A stretch of DNA of 64,000 bases from Pseudomonadota bacterium. GTDB lineage: Bacteria > Pseudomonadota > Gammaproteobacteria > Burkholderiales > Eutrophovitaceae. A program made the translations under genes and the position numbers. Shown piece by piece: positions 11,129 to 22,167 of this stretch. A model generated the notes under the pieces. The model was not told the origin of the DNA, did not search any database, and worked only from the letters and a program-made list of their open reading frames with translations. Location of the stretch: positions 106,081 through 170,080 of the forward strand of contig JAQBTV010000004.1 in assembly GCA_027624715.1 (NCBI GenBank), read 5' to 3'. Positions within the stretch are counted from its first letter, which is position 1. Every line of letters begins with the position of its first letter.

Positions 11129-11156
11129 ATTATAGGCACTCTCGGCCAAGAATCAA
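11129..11156 (-). promoter_or_regulatory. Sigma70 promoter for the decarboxylase gene
   Basis: On the minus strand TTGATT (-35, at 11151-11156) and a perfect TATAAT (-10, at 11129-11134) are separated by 16 bases. Transcription would start near 11122, giving an untranslated leader of roughly 120 bases before the ODC-type gene at 10999. Confidence 0.6.
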
Positions 11157-11218
11157 GAAAAATCGCCTAAAAAAGCAAATCTCCAAATTTTTAAAAAAAA
11201 CAACATATATACAATCAG

Positions 11219-11791
11219 TTAAACCTTTGGCAAAGTTACTCCGGACTGTCCTTGATACTTTCCACCACGGTCGCGATAAGACGTTTCGCAAACGTCTGCA
11301 GCATCTGCCTGAAAAAATATCACTTGGGCCACACCTTCATTGGCATAAATTTTTGCCGGCAAAGTAGTAGTGTTCGAGAACTCTAAGGTCACAAAACCCT
11401 CCCACTCAGGCTCAAACGGCGTGACATTGACAATAATCCCGCAGCGCGCATACGTCGATTTACCCAAACAAATCGTTAAAACATCTCGCGGAATACGAAA
11501 ATATTCCACAGTCCGCGCAAGCGCAAATGAATTTGGCGGAATAATGCAAACATCCCCTAGGAAATCTACGAAAGAGTCTGAATCAAAATTTTTAGGATCC
11601 ACAATTGTCGAGTTAATGTTGGTGAAAATCTTAAATTCACTGGAACACCGAATATCATATCCGTAGCTTGAAGTTCCATAAGAAACAACCCGCTCTCCAT
11701 TTACAGACTTTATTTGTTCAGGCTCAAAGGGTTCGATCATCCCCTTCTCTTTAGCCATTTGCCGAATCCATCGATCAGACTTAATACTCAT
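11219..11791 (-). CDS. dcd: dCTP deaminase
   Basis: Deaminates dCTP to dUTP, feeding dUMP to thymidylate synthase. The family core is intact: [13 protein letters not shown], then [17 protein letters not shown] with the catalytic glutamate, and [11 protein letters not shown]. Length 190 residues matches the proteobacterial trimeric enzyme, and [13 protein letters not shown] is the standard start. It is 59 bases downstream of apbC on the same strand. Confidence 0.97.
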   Translation of the reverse strand: MSIKSDRWIRQMAKEKGMIEPFEPEQIKSVNGERVVSYGTSSYGYDIRCSSEFKIFTNINSTIVDPKNFDSDSFVDFLGDVCIIPPNSFALARTVEYFRIPRDVLTICLGKSTYARCGIIVNVTPFEPEWEGFVTLEFSNTTTLPAKIYANEGVAQVIFFQADAADVCETSYRDRGGKYQGQSGVTLPKV

Positions 11792-11850
11792 TCGCTCACT
11801 CCATCCTATATATTCACTGCAATCAGTTTCACGCTCGCAATTACCAACCC

Positions 11851-12936
11851 TTAATTGTTATCCACTCTAATTTTTGGGAACGTCTGGCTATAATCGCGCT
11901 TTCTTTTAGCAAGCTTGAGCCCAACATCTCGAGCAATCTTTTTATAAATCTCACTAGCGGGCCCATCTGGATCAGAAATTAATGTTGGCGTCCCTGCGTC
12001 CAAAGCTTGTCGGATCTTTATGTCTAGAGGCAACGCGCCAAGCACATCAACATCATAGTCTCTAGACATTTCATCCCCTCCGCCTTGGCCAAAAATATGC
12101 TCAATGTGGCCGCACTGAGAACATACGTGAACACTCATATTCTCGATAATGCCCAATATCGGTACGTGGACCTTTTCAAACATCTTCAGCGCCTTCCTTG
12201 CATCAATCAAGGCAATGTCCTGAGGAGTGGTAACAATAACAACTCCTGTAAGGGGTACTTTTTGAGATAAGGTCAACTGAATATCCCCAGTACCAGGGGG
12301 TAAATCAATCAATAAATAATCTAAATCGGACCACATTGTGTCTCTTAATAACTGCTCCAGTGCTTGAGAAACCATTGGTCCTCGCCATACCATCGGTTGA
12401 TCGACATCAACAAGCACTCCAATCGACATAGCTTGTACGCCATGAGCCTCCATTGGCGATATGGTCTTACCATCAGCAGATTCAGGCCTACCCTTAAGCC
12501 CTAACATGATTTGTTGAGAAGGCCCGTAAATGTCAGCATCTAAGACTCCGACACGAGCGCCTTCAGCAGATAAAGCAAGGGCAAGATTCGTTGTGGTCGT
12601 CGATTTACCAACCCCACCCTTACCTGATGCAATCGCAATCACATTGCGTACGTTTGGGAGCAGCTTCAATCCAGGTTGAGTAGCATGCGCGACAATTCTC
12701 AGTTCAAAAATCACCTCAATTTGTTTTTCACCTGCAAGCTCACCGAGGTCTTCTACGATAAGTTGAGACAGAATCGACTCAAAACTTCTCATAGGATAAC
12801 CCACAAGAAGCGTAATTTTAATCAGAGATTCGTCAGTTTCAACGGCTACTTTTTCGCCACATTGACCAATCATCTCACCCGTAGCAGGGTTTTGAATTTT
12901 TAAAACTTCTTCTTTAATAGCTTCGTTAGTTATCAT
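11851..12936 (-). CDS. apbC: Mrp/ApbC-type iron-sulfur cluster carrier ATPase
   Basis: P-loop NTPase that carries and delivers Fe-S clusters. An N-terminal MIP18/DUF59-like domain (about 1-90) is followed by a deviant Walker [10 protein letters not shown] (about 105-113), a Walker B region [12 protein letters not shown] and the cluster-binding pair Cys272/Cys275 in VCSQCG. At 361 residues it has the usual length. It is divergent from metG, as often seen in proteobacteria. Confidence 0.94.
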   Translation of the reverse strand: MITNEAIKEEVLKIQNPATGEMIGQCGEKVAVETDESLIKITLLVGYPMRSFESILSQLIVEDLGELAGEKQIEVIFELRIVAHATQPGLKLLPNVRNVIAIASGKGGVGKSTTTTNLALALSAEGARVGVLDADIYGPSQQIMLGLKGRPESADGKTISPMEAHGVQAMSIGVLVDVDQPMVWRGPMVSQALEQLLRDTMWSDLDYLLIDLPPGTGDIQLTLSQKVPLTGVVIVTTPQDIALIDARKALKMFEKVHVPILGIIENMSVHVCSQCGHIEHIFGQGGGDEMSRDYDVDVLGALPLDIKIRQALDAGTPTLISDPDGPASEIYKKIARDVGLKLAKRKRDYSQTFPKIRVDNN

Positions 12937-13062
12937 TATGATTTACACTTTCATTCTTTAATACCTATTCTAACCAAAACCTAGTCGCAGTTGTACGCCC
13001 TTTACCGCTTGGTTTGTTAAAATCCGAAGGTAGAAGACTAAGAATCGTAACCAACAAAAAAA

Positions 13063-15162
13063 ATGACCAGAAGAATCCTTGTTACATCAGCCCTCCCATA
13101 TGCGAATGGCAGCATTCACCTGGGTCACTTAGTCGAATATATTCAAACAGACATTTGGGTTAGAGCGAAAAAGATGTTTGGGCATGAAGTGCATTACGTC
13201 TGTGCCGACGATACACACGGTACTCCAGTAATGCTGAGAGCCGAACAAGAGAATATCTCTCCCGAGCAACTGATACAAAGAGTACATCAAGAACACTCTT
13301 TAGACTTCAATGACTTTGGTGTCCGCTTTGACAACTATTACACCACCAACTCACCTGAGAATCAGGAGCTTTGCGAAAAAATATTTAATTCATTATCTGA
13401 GGCTGGTCTTATTGTCGAAAAAGAGGTCGAACAATTCTATGATCCGATCAAAAAAATGTTTCTCCCTGACCGATATGTCAAAGGAATCTGTCCAAAATGT
13501 AGCGCATCAGATCAATATGGCGACTCTTGTGAGGTCTGCGGTGCGACATACTCTCCTACAGAACTAATCGAACCCTATTCAACTATTTCTGGTGCGAAAC
13601 CAGATCGAAAAAGATCTACTCATCTATTTTTCAAACTCTCGGATACACGCTGCGAAGAATTTTTAAGGGGGTTCACACAAAACGCACACAGACTGCAGCC
13701 GGAAGCCGCCAACAAAATGAAAGAATGGCTTGGGGAAGCCGGGCAAAGTAAGTTATCTGACTGGGATATTTCTAGAGACGCGCCATACTTTGGCTTTCCG
13801 ATACCCGGAACGAATCAAACCAAATTCTTTTATGTTTGGCTGGATGCTCCTATAGGATATTTTGGAAGTTTTCTAAACTACCTTGCAAATTACCAGTCGG
13901 AAGACAGAGCAAACCTGACTCGTGACTTTCTTAAACCAGGAGGGGACACAGAGCTTATACACTTCATCGGCAAAGATATTCTTTACTTCCATGCGCTTTT
14001 TTTTCCAGCCGTACTCGAGTTCTCCGGATTCAGGACTCCGACGAAGATATATGCACATGGATTCTTGACCGTAAACGGACAAAAAATGTCTAAATCTCGC
14101 GGCACATTCATTACTGCGAGGAGCTTCTTAGAGAGCGGACTCGAACCGGAATGGCTCCGTTATTATTACGCGGCCAAGCTAAACGCCTCAATGGAAGATA
14201 TTGATCTTAATCTGACTGATTTCATGGCGCGCGTTAACAGTGATTTAGTCGGCAAGTACATCAATATTGCTAGCCGTGCAGCGAACTTCCTCGCTAAAAA
14301 ATTTGATGGGCACTTAAGCGACGTTTCGCTGGATCAGCACGACCTATTACAATATTTTTTCAGCCGATCGAAAAATATTTCTGATGCGTATGAAGCGCGA
14401 GAATACAGCAAGGGCCTTAGAGAGATTATGTCGCTTGCGGACCGGGCAAATAGTTATATTGATGCAAAAAAACCCTGGGAGTTAGCCAAATCAGAATCTG
14501 ATTCCAAAGAGCTTCAAGAGGTATGCTCAGTAGCCGTTAATTTGTTCAAAATACTCACTGTGTATCTGAAACCTGTGCTACCGAAGGTCGCAACTGCAGT
14601 CGAAGACTTTCTCAATATCAAGGAACTTCAGTGGCCCGATAGCGAGAGAAGTCTCCCTCCAAAACACCACATCAACGCTTATAACCATTTAATAGCTCGC
14701 ATCGACCCCAAGCTGATTGACAAATTAATAGCCGTAAATATTCAGAAGCCTGTTGACGCCGCATCTAAACCGACGAAGAGAAACAAAAATAAAATGACTG
14801 ATGACAATACAAAAGAAGCCGAAAATAAAGCACCTAATGAGATTACGATTGATGCATTTAACAACATAGACCTCCGGGTCGGAAGAATTATCGAAGCTGA
14901 ACATGTTGAGGGCGCAGATAAATTAGTACGTCTGCAAATTGACCTTGGCACAGAACAAAGACAAGTATTCGCGGGAATCAAATCAGCATACAACCCAGAA
15001 GACCTTAAGCAAAAGCTTGTCGTTGTGGTTGCAAACTTAAAGGCTAGAAAAATGCGTTTTGGTGAATCTCAAGGTATGGTCCTAGCAGCCAGCGGGGAAG
15101 ATTCAGGGATTTTTTTAATTTCCCCGGAATCAGGTGCGGTTCCGGGTATGCGGGTTAAATAA
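13063..15162 (+). CDS. metG: Methionyl-tRNA synthetase
   Basis: Charges tRNA-Met in the cytoplasm. Class I motifs are HLGH (residues 19-22) and KMSKS (about 341). The zinc knuckle has Cys143/Cys146/Cys156/Cys159. A Lys/Asn-rich linker near residues 565-590 leads to a C-terminal tRNA-binding (EMAP/OB) domain ([20 protein letters not shown], about 600-699), the dimerisation module of long MetRS forms. Total 699 residues is normal for this type. The start lies after an A-rich stretch with no strong ribosome site. Confidence 0.97.
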   Translation: MTRRILVTSALPYANGSIHLGHLVEYIQTDIWVRAKKMFGHEVHYVCADDTHGTPVMLRAEQENISPEQLIQRVHQEHSLDFNDFGVRFDNYYTTNSPENQELCEKIFNSLSEAGLIVEKEVEQFYDPIKKMFLPDRYVKGICPKCSASDQYGDSCEVCGATYSPTELIEPYSTISGAKPDRKRSTHLFFKLSDTRCEEFLRGFTQNAHRLQPEAANKMKEWLGEAGQSKLSDWDISRDAPYFGFPIPGTNQTKFFYVWLDAPIGYFGSFLNYLANYQSEDRANLTRDFLKPGGDTELIHFIGKDILYFHALFFPAVLEFSGFRTPTKIYAHGFLTVNGQKMSKSRGTFITARSFLESGLEPEWLRYYYAAKLNASMEDIDLNLTDFMARVNSDLVGKYINIASRAANFLAKKFDGHLSDVSLDQHDLLQYFFSRSKNISDAYEAREYSKGLREIMSLADRANSYIDAKKPWELAKSESDSKELQEVCSVAVNLFKILTVYLKPVLPKVATAVEDFLNIKELQWPDSERSLPPKHHINAYNHLIARIDPKLIDKLIAVNIQKPVDAASKPTKRNKNKMTDDNTKEAENKAPNEITIDAFNNIDLRVGRIIEAEHVEGADKLVRLQIDLGTEQRQVFAGIKSAYNPEDLKQKLVVVVANLKARKMRFGESQGMVLAASGEDSGIFLISPESGAVPGMRVK

Positions 15163-15173
15163 GCCGCAGCGCT

Positions 15174-18100
15174 CTAATACGTAAGACTGACAGCCTCTGG
15201 ACTCAGCCATTCACTCAACTCACTAAACAACGAGTCTTCTGGGCGAACACGCCATTCTTCTCCCAGATCAATTTCAGCCTCACCACTCGGACCTTGATAC
15301 AAGACTCTTACCGGAATAGGACCGTCACGATACTGAGCGAGAATTGTTTTAAGTTGTTCTGCATCAGCCCCTCGATTCATACGCAACTTCAGAATTTTAC
15401 CAAACCGCTCTCGTACAGCCGCCAAACTGAAAACGTTTTCTGCCGCAATTCTAGAAAAAATAGATGCCTCATTCAACTCCGATCCTCGACGATAGGAACG
15501 AATCTTAGCCTCAAAAACGACGATTGCATCTTCTTTTACAAGATCTCTGAATCGATCCAAGAACTCATCATAAAGCACAACTTCTTCAGAACCATAACCA
15601 TCCGAGATAGTTACAACCATCATTCGTCCATTGTTGGTCTTTTGTATGCGGGTCGAATCAACAATCCCAGCTAGCAACATTTGACGGACACCTTCACCTG
15701 GAACCGGAACAGAAATCGCATTGAGGCGACTGGACACGACTAACGATAATTCTTGCTCAAAACTCTTAAAGGGATGACCGCTGTAATAAAAACCTAAGGC
15801 CACTTTCTCGTTCTGAAGTTGCTCATAATCAGCCCAATGGCGCGCCTCAGTCATTGCAGCCTCACCCACAGACTTGATGTCGTCATCAAACAAACTCACC
15901 TGAGAAAGATCTCTATCTTGTTGCTCGGCTGCTGCTATGGCAGAGTGCACTGAAGCTAGCAACTTGGCACGATTAGCATCCAAGCTATCAAACGCACCAG
16001 CCCTTATTAAAGACTCAACGCTACGTTTATTAACGACGCGCCTATCCACGCGGCAACAAAAATCAAAGAAACTCTCAAATGCACCATTTGCTCGAATATG
16101 GAGGATATGTTCAATAGCCGCCTCTCCTGTCCCCCTAATTCCGCCTAGACCGTATCGTATCTGCGTGTCTGATACCGGTACAAATCGATACTCTGACTCA
16201 TAAATATCCGGCGGCAAAAGTGTTAAATTATTTTTAATACAGTCTGCAAACAAATGTTGGATTCGATCAGTATCGTCCATCGAAGCAGACATATTCGCCG
16301 CCATAAACGCGGAAATATAGTGACATTTAAACCAAGCCGTTTGATACGCTATTAACGCGTACGCCGCCGCATGCGATTTATTGAACCCATACCCGGCAAA
16401 CTTTTCCATCAAATCAAAGATTTCATTTGACTTAGTCTCACTCAATCCATTCCTCTTCGACCCTTCCAAAAATAATTGACGATGCTGCGCCATCTCTTCT
16501 GGTTTTTTCTTACCCATGGCACGACGTAAAAGATCAGCTCCGCCAAGTGAATACCCTCCGATGATTTGGGCCATTTGCATTACTTGCTCTTGGTAAACCA
16601 TAATTCCATAGGTCTCATCCAAAATGGCTTTGACACGCTCATCAGGGAAATTAACCTGTTGGCGGCCATGTTTTCTCTCAACGAAATCCGGAATCAGATC
16701 CATCGGACCTGGCCTAAAGAGCGCCACTAACGCGACAATATCCTCAAAGCGATCTGGCTGCGCCCTTTCAATTAAATCTGTCATCCCTCGCGATTCAAAC
16801 TGAAAAACGGCGGCACTATTTCCACTTGAAAAAATACGATACGTCTCTAAATCATCAAGCGGTATTTCAGCCAAATCAATGATCTTATCAGGATCTAATC
16901 TCTTGATAAATTTTAAAGTCCAATCAATGACTGTTAGCGTGGTTAGACCAAGAAAATCAAACTTAACCAGACCGATATGTTCAACATCATCTTTGTCCAG
17001 CTGAGAAATAACGCTATGAGAACCATCGGCCGAATACAGCGGGCAGAAATCGCTAAGTGCTGAAGGCGCAATCAAAACACCTCCAGCGTGCATCCCAACG
17101 TTTCGGGTGATGCCCTCCAACTGCCTCGCTAACGCAAGAAGCTCTCGAGTCTCTTCATCCGAGTCCTCTCTTTCTTTGAAACGAGGCTCCATTTCCCTCG
17201 CGAGATCCAACGTGATGAGTTGCCCTGGCTGAAAGGGGATTAACTTTGCAAGTTCGTCAGCCCGGCCATAACTCCAATCCATAACTCGAGCCACATCTCT
17301 CACAACAGCCTTTGCTGCCATTGTTCCGAACGTCACAATTTGTGACACCGATTCTGACCCATATTTTTCGCGTACATAGTCAATGACACGATCTCGTCCA
17401 TCTTGACAAAAATCAATATCAAAATCTGGCATTGACACCCGCTCTGGATTTAAGAAACGCTCAAAGAGCAGGTTATATTGAATAGGATCTAAATCAGTAA
17501 TACCAAGTGAGAACGCAACCAAGGATCCAGCGCCAGATCCTCTACCGGGGCCAACAGGCACATCGTTATTCTTGGCCCAGTTAATGAAATCAGCAACGAT
17601 CAAGAAGTATCCTGCGAAACCCATATTTACGATCGTGTCAATCTCAAACTTCAATCTATCTCGATACCCTTTAGTAACAATCGCCTCTTCAATGTCACCA
17701 CTACGAATACGCCTCATGCGCTTATCAAGACCATCAGAAGCTTGAGCCTCCAAAAACTGTTCAAGCGACACCCCAGAAGGCGTAGGGAAATTAGGCAGTT
17801 GCGGATTGCCTAAATCAAACTCCAAAGAACATCGCTGAGCAATTTCTAAAGCGTTTTCAATTGCGCCCGGCAAATCCGAAAAGAGCTCACACATCTGCAC
17901 CGCAGATTTAAAATACTGCTCCTCATTGAAGGGGCTCCGTCTATTCTGGTCAGCAAGCAAAAACCCCTCCGCAATACAGTATCGGACTTCATGAGCCATG
18001 AATTCTGTTTGCACCAAAAACTCCACAGGATGAGTCGCCACCACCGGAATATTTTCTTGTTTTGCGAGACGCATTACGGCCGTCTCCAATGAGCCTCTAA

Positions 18101-18629
18101 TCTCGCCATTTGACCGTTGTATTTCGAGATAAAAACGCCCATCAAACAAAGCGCCCCAATACTTAAGCTTTTCAGTAGCCTCATGAATATCGCCGTCCAT
18201 TAGTGACCGTTCAACATCTCCCTGCCTCCAACCCGATAGGGCAATTAGCCCCTTGGAACCTTCGGCTTCAATCCATTCACTATGAATAGCCACCCGAGCT
18301 CCCCTATCGCTACCAACATATGCACGCGTTAACCAACGACTCAGTCTCAAATATCCCTCAGTGTTCTGAACCAAAAGCAATAAGCGCATAGGGGCTTTAC
18401 CGGTCGGCGTCAGTACCGACACATCACAGCCTACTATTGGTTTGAGGCCCCGCTTTCTTGCTGCACGATAAAACTTAACGACCCCAAATAAGTTATCAAG
18501 GTCAGTAAGTGCAACCGAAGGCATACCATACTCAAGAGCGCGGTCGCATAACTCAGGTATACGAACCATACCCTGAGTAATCGAGTATTCGCTGTGCGTT
18601 CTTAAATGTATAAATTGAGAAATGCTCAT
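15174..18629 (-). CDS. dnaE: DNA polymerase III alpha subunit
   Basis: Replicative polymerase. A PHP domain opens the protein (FIHLRTHSEYSITQG), followed by the polymerase core with catalytic aspartates in MPDFDIDFCQDGRDR (about residue 400), KKKPEEMA and KSHAAAYALIAYQTAW, then the HhH and OB regions (RMMVVTISDGYGSEEVVLYDEF). I start at MSISQFIHL; an upstream in-frame ATG at 18680 would add 17 residues (LFNLWISYRY...) unlike the family. About 1151 residues is normal. It converges with metG with only 11 bases between them. Confidence 0.96.
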   Translation of the reverse strand: MSISQFIHLRTHSEYSITQGMVRIPELCDRALEYGMPSVALTDLDNLFGVVKFYRAARKRGLKPIVGCDVSVLTPTGKAPMRLLLLVQNTEGYLRLSRWLTRAYVGSDRGARVAIHSEWIEAEGSKGLIALSGWRQGDVERSLMDGDIHEATEKLKYWGALFDGRFYLEIQRSNGEIRGSLETAVMRLAKQENIPVVATHPVEFLVQTEFMAHEVRYCIAEGFLLADQNRRSPFNEEQYFKSAVQMCELFSDLPGAIENALEIAQRCSLEFDLGNPQLPNFPTPSGVSLEQFLEAQASDGLDKRMRRIRSGDIEEAIVTKGYRDRLKFEIDTIVNMGFAGYFLIVADFINWAKNNDVPVGPGRGSGAGSLVAFSLGITDLDPIQYNLLFERFLNPERVSMPDFDIDFCQDGRDRVIDYVREKYGSESVSQIVTFGTMAAKAVVRDVARVMDWSYGRADELAKLIPFQPGQLITLDLAREMEPRFKEREDSDEETRELLALARQLEGITRNVGMHAGGVLIAPSALSDFCPLYSADGSHSVISQLDKDDVEHIGLVKFDFLGLTTLTVIDWTLKFIKRLDPDKIIDLAEIPLDDLETYRIFSSGNSAAVFQFESRGMTDLIERAQPDRFEDIVALVALFRPGPMDLIPDFVERKHGRQQVNFPDERVKAILDETYGIMVYQEQVMQMAQIIGGYSLGGADLLRRAMGKKKPEEMAQHRQLFLEGSKRNGLSETKSNEIFDLMEKFAGYGFNKSHAAAYALIAYQTAWFKCHYISAFMAANMSASMDDTDRIQHLFADCIKNNLTLLPPDIYESEYRFVPVSDTQIRYGLGGIRGTGEAAIEHILHIRANGAFESFFDFCCRVDRRVVNKRSVESLIRAGAFDSLDANRAKLLASVHSAIAAAEQQDRDLSQVSLFDDDIKSVGEAAMTEARHWADYEQLQNEKVALGFYYSGHPFKSFEQELSLVVSSRLNAISVPVPGEGVRQMLLAGIVDSTRIQKTNNGRMMVVTISDGYGSEEVVLYDEFLDRFRDLVKEDAIVVFEAKIRSYRRGSELNEASIFSRIAAENVFSLAAVRERFGKILKLRMNRGADAEQLKTILAQYRDGPIPVRVLYQGPSGEAEIDLGEEWRVRPEDSLFSELSEWLSPEAVSLTY

Positions 18630-18715
18630 GCCATTATTGTACGATGTGTATCGGTATGATATCCAAAGATTGAAAAGCACCCTTTCGAATATTCATAATT
18701 AAAGAAGGCAGACCA

Positions 18716-19582
18716 TTGCACTCAGCATCAAAAAGCCACTTTTCAGATATAAACGGGCTGCAATATCATATTAGAACCTGGGGCGATCCAAAATCTAAGC
18801 ACCTATATCTGATGCACGGATGGATGGATATGTCCGCCTCCTTTCAATTCACAGTAGATGAATTCACTAAAGACTGGTTTGTCATCGCTCCGGACTGGAG
18901 AGGTTTTGGGCTCAGCGAGTGGGCCCCACAAGGTTATTGGTTCCCAGATTATGTTGCCGATCTATCAGGAATCATCAATATATTTTCACCGGATGCAGAA
19001 ATTAATCTGGTTGGACATAGCATGGGCGGAAATATTGCTGGCTTTTACACAGGCGTTTACCCAGAGAAAGTACAAAAACTAATCTTGGCCGAAGGTTTTG
19101 GCATGCCCCCTCGGGATGCAAGCGAAGCCCCTAATCGGCTCAAAAGATGGCTTGAGCAAAAGGAAAAAAGCCCATCCCTGAAGCCTTACAATTCGCTCGA
19201 AGAAGTAGCTCAAAGGCTCATCAAAAACACCCCTGCGCTAACAGAGGAGCAGGCATTATTTCTAGCAGAGCAATGGTCTGCTCAACAACCCAATGGCGAA
19301 TTCAACCTCCGAGCGGACCCTAAGCATAAGATGGTCAACCCGATAATCTATCGGTCAGTCGAGGCGTCTTATTTTTGGAAGCATATTTCCTGCCCCACAC
19401 TTTGGTTACACAGCGATAGCGGTTGGCTTTGTCGCTTCATGAAAAATGATTACGCAACAATCGATGAGTATCGATCAAACTACCAAAATCTAAGGGAGGA
19501 GACCATTACTGAATCGTCTCACATGATGCATCACGCGCAGCCGAAAAAATTTGCTTGGGCCATTGAATCGTTCATTACCTGA
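18716..19582 (+). CDS. Alpha/beta hydrolase
   Basis: Soluble hydrolase of unknown substrate. The fold is clear: oxyanion segment YLMHGWMD, PDWRGFGLSEW, nucleophile elbow GHSMGGNIAG (Ser) and a late histidine in ESSHMMHHAQP. The start is TTG at 18716 supported by AGAAGG 8 bases upstream. No signal peptide. It is divergent from dnaE and stands alone, ending against a convergent MFS gene. Esterase, lipase or C-C hydrolase cannot be distinguished. Confidence 0.82.
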   Translation: MHSASKSHFSDINGLQYHIRTWGDPKSKHLYLMHGWMDMSASFQFTVDEFTKDWFVIAPDWRGFGLSEWAPQGYWFPDYVADLSGIINIFSPDAEINLVGHSMGGNIAGFYTGVYPEKVQKLILAEGFGMPPRDASEAPNRLKRWLEQKEKSPSLKPYNSLEEVAQRLIKNTPALTEEQALFLAEQWSAQQPNGEFNLRADPKHKMVNPIIYRSVEASYFWKHISCPTLWLHSDSGWLCRFMKNDYATIDEYRSNYQNLREETITESSHMMHHAQPKKFAWAIESFIT

Positions 19583-19603
19583 ATCAACTTTTTAGTGCAC
19601 CTA

Positions 19604-20785
19604 TTATGACTCGGTCTTTCTGAAAAATGATAAACCGCGCCACACAGTAATAAAACCTAAGGCTAAAAATCCCCATACATAACTCTCTGTAACCAAATAG
19701 ATGAGCCAAAATAACGTTGGCAACAATACAACCCCAGAATAGGTCATTGCGAGGGATGCTCCAGTTGCTGTTCCAGCTTGACCCGCTGGAGCGATTCGAG
19801 CGACCTCAGCCAGATAAACCCCATTCCATCCGACAGCAGAGGCACCAAAGAAAAAAGAAAAAATATAAATAAAGGTTATCGGAAATGATGCATGCACGAA
19901 ACACATAGTGCCTGCTGAAACGCCCATTAACAGCCCAAGAAAACCCAAGACTGAACGCGGTGAGACACCATAATCAGCGAGCACACCCCAAAACAAACGC
20001 CCAAAAATACCAGCGATCATTGCAATTGAAAGGGCCGATCCAGCAACAGAGACTGTAAGTAAAGCCTTCTCCGTTAACATGACAACCAGATACGAACCCA
20101 GGCTCATCTGCATGCCAGAAAATGCAAACGACGATATGGCCAGCTCTCGCAACTTGGTATGCGAAAACACAAGACGCAACGACTCATGAAAGCTCAGTGA
20201 TTGCACCTCATGCAAGGTACTAAGGGATTGGCAATCGACCTTTTTCTGTATGAGTTGGGCGAATAAGATAACCGCAAAACCGATCAAACCAATAATGATT
20301 GAGGTCTCTCTCCAGCCAAACCGATACATTAAATATGGCACGAGAGCCCCCGCAATCGCCCCGCCGATTGGCACCCCTGACTGCTTGATTGAAAAAATCA
20401 AAGAGCGCATATTATTTGGAGCTTGATCAGCGAGTATGGTTGACGACGAAGGCGTTACCGAGCCGTAACCTAACCCAACAACAAGAGCGCCCAAAGCAAT
20501 GATTAAAACATCCCCCGTTGACATTAAGGCGATGCCTATAGACGCGAACAACACACACAACTGACTCACTCGGATAGCACCAAGACGGTTAATCAATACA
20601 CCAGAAAATAGGGCAGATGGAACAGATGACAGGTAGATCAGAGCAGTTACAAGACCGACCGATGCCGCATTGACGCCAACATCTCCCTGAGCAACGGGCG
20701 CCAAGATTGGCGGTGTAAAAACAACTAAAGAAGCCTGAATTTGAACCGCTAAAGTAACCAACAAAGAGGCTAAGAATAAAGACAT
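19604..20785 (-). CDS. MFS transporter
   Basis: About twelve hydrophobic helices over 393 residues, with the MFS loop VLINRLGAIRVSQ after helix 2 and LFWGVLADYGVSPRS in the second half. Substrate unknown; the segment IKQSGVPIGGAIAG resembles the CynX/NimT-like anion and multidrug group, which is only a loose hint. It lies 69 bases downstream of metY on the same strand. Confidence 0.8.
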   Translation of the reverse strand: MSLFLASLLVTLAVQIQASLVVFTPPILAPVAQGDVGVNAASVGLVTALIYLSSVPSALFSGVLINRLGAIRVSQLCVLFASIGIALMSTGDVLIIALGALVVGLGYGSVTPSSSTILADQAPNNMRSLIFSIKQSGVPIGGAIAGALVPYLMYRFGWRETSIIIGLIGFAVILFAQLIQKKVDCQSLSTLHEVQSLSFHESLRLVFSHTKLRELAISSFAFSGMQMSLGSYLVVMLTEKALLTVSVAGSALSIAMIAGIFGRLFWGVLADYGVSPRSVLGFLGLLMGVSAGTMCFVHASFPITFIYIFSFFFGASAVGWNGVYLAEVARIAPAGQAGTATGASLAMTYSGVVLLPTLFWLIYLVTESYVWGFLALGFITVWRGLSFFRKTES

Positions 20786-20854
20786 GCATGCAATTCGGAG
20801 TAAATAAAAGCCCCTAGATTAACGCCACAGCGGCATTGCTGACGCGCTCAAAAA

Positions 20855-22147
20855 TCAAGATACAGCGGTAGATTTGCGTAAAGCTTGATCAAGATCCCAG
20901 AGGACATCATCTATATCTTCAATGCCAACCGATAGACGAATCATGTCTGGAAATATGCCTGCCTTCAGTTGATCTTCCTCAGACAATTGCCTGTGCGTCG
21001 TTGACGCAGGATGAATCACAAGCGACTTTGCATCACCTACATTGGCTAGATGAGAGACAAACTCAAGTGCCTCAATGAATTGCTCACCAGCCTTAAGACC
21101 ACCTTTAATACCAAACGTCATAATCGATCCACAACCTTTAGGCATATATTTTTTACCAAGCGAGGCATAAGGGCTTGAAGCCAAACCTGGAAAATTAACC
21201 CAAGAAACACTACCGTGAGACTCTAGGAAGTTCGCCACCGCAAGGGCATTGGAGACGTGACGATCCATACGCACATGTAGCGTCTCTAGACCCTGTAAAA
21301 GAAGCCATGCGCTTAAAGGCGACAGAGAGGGACCGAGCGTTCTTAAAGTTTCCATTCGAGCCTTCATCGTGAATCCAAAATCACCAAAGGTTTCGTAGAA
21401 ACGAACACCATGGTACCCCTTAGATGGCTCTGTAATCGAAGGGAAATTACCATTATCCCAAGGGAAATTTCCAGACTCCACAATCACACCACCCATTGTC
21501 GTACCATGACCTCCAATAAATTTTGTGGCAGATTGCACAACAATATCTGCTCCATGCTTAATTGGTTGGCACAAATAAGGCGACGCAAACGTATTGTCGA
21601 TAACTAAAGGTATTCCAGCCTCATGCGCGATATCTGCTACCGCACTAATATCGAGAACATTGATCTGAGGGTTCCCCATCGTCTCCGCATAAATCGCTTT
21701 AGTTTTAGGATTGATCGCCGCCTTAAAATTTTGCGGGTCGCTGGGATCAACAAAAATCGTATTAATACCAAAACGCCTAAACGTAACATCAAATTGCGAA
21801 TATGTTCCACCGTATAAGGTACTCGCAGAGACCAATTCGTCTCCCTCGCCAAGTAGCGTCAGAATCGCGCACATTTGTGCTGCCTGCCCAGAGCTCACCG
21901 CAAGTGCAGCTCTTCCACCCTCAAGTGCGGCCACACGTTCTTCTAGAACCGACACGGTTGGATTGGATAATCTGGAATAAACATTCCCAAATGTTTGTAA
22001 ATTAAATAAGCTAGCCGCGTGCTCCGCAGAATCAAAAACGTAAGACGTAGTTTGATATATCGGGGCGGCCCTTGACCCAGTCACCGCATCTGGAATTTGG
22101 CCTGCATGCAAACAAAGGGTTCCAACCCCATACTCTCGGTCCGCCAT
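20855..22147 (-). CDS. metY: O-acetylhomoserine sulfhydrylase (MetY type)
   Basis: PLP enzyme of the Cys/Met metabolism family that makes homocysteine from O-acetylhomoserine and sulfide. The PLP lysine lies in QSATKFIGGHGTTMGG (about residue 209). The N-terminal TLCLHAGQIPD, SSGQAAQ and the long insertion around LLLQGLETLHVRMDRH are typical of the 430-residue MetY rather than shorter MetB/MetZ. Specificity between MetY and MetZ is by length and motif only. Confidence 0.92.
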   Translation of the reverse strand: MADREYGVGTLCLHAGQIPDAVTGSRAAPIYQTTSYVFDSAEHAASLFNLQTFGNVYSRLSNPTVSVLEERVAALEGGRAALAVSSGQAAQMCAILTLLGEGDELVSASTLYGGTYSQFDVTFRRFGINTIFVDPSDPQNFKAAINPKTKAIYAETMGNPQINVLDISAVADIAHEAGIPLVIDNTFASPYLCQPIKHGADIVVQSATKFIGGHGTTMGGVIVESGNFPWDNGNFPSITEPSKGYHGVRFYETFGDFGFTMKARMETLRTLGPSLSPLSAWLLLQGLETLHVRMDRHVSNALAVANFLESHGSVSWVNFPGLASSPYASLGKKYMPKGCGSIMTFGIKGGLKAGEQFIEALEFVSHLANVGDAKSLVIHPASTTHRQLSEEDQLKAGIFPDMIRLSVGIEDIDDVLWDLDQALRKSTAVS

Positions 22148-22167
22148 TATCTAATCTTCCTCATTCT

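Noticed and set aside
18630..18680. N-terminal extension of dnaE
   Set aside because: The added residues are unlike DnaE N-termini; the family begins just before FIHLRTHSEYS, fitting the ATG at 18629.
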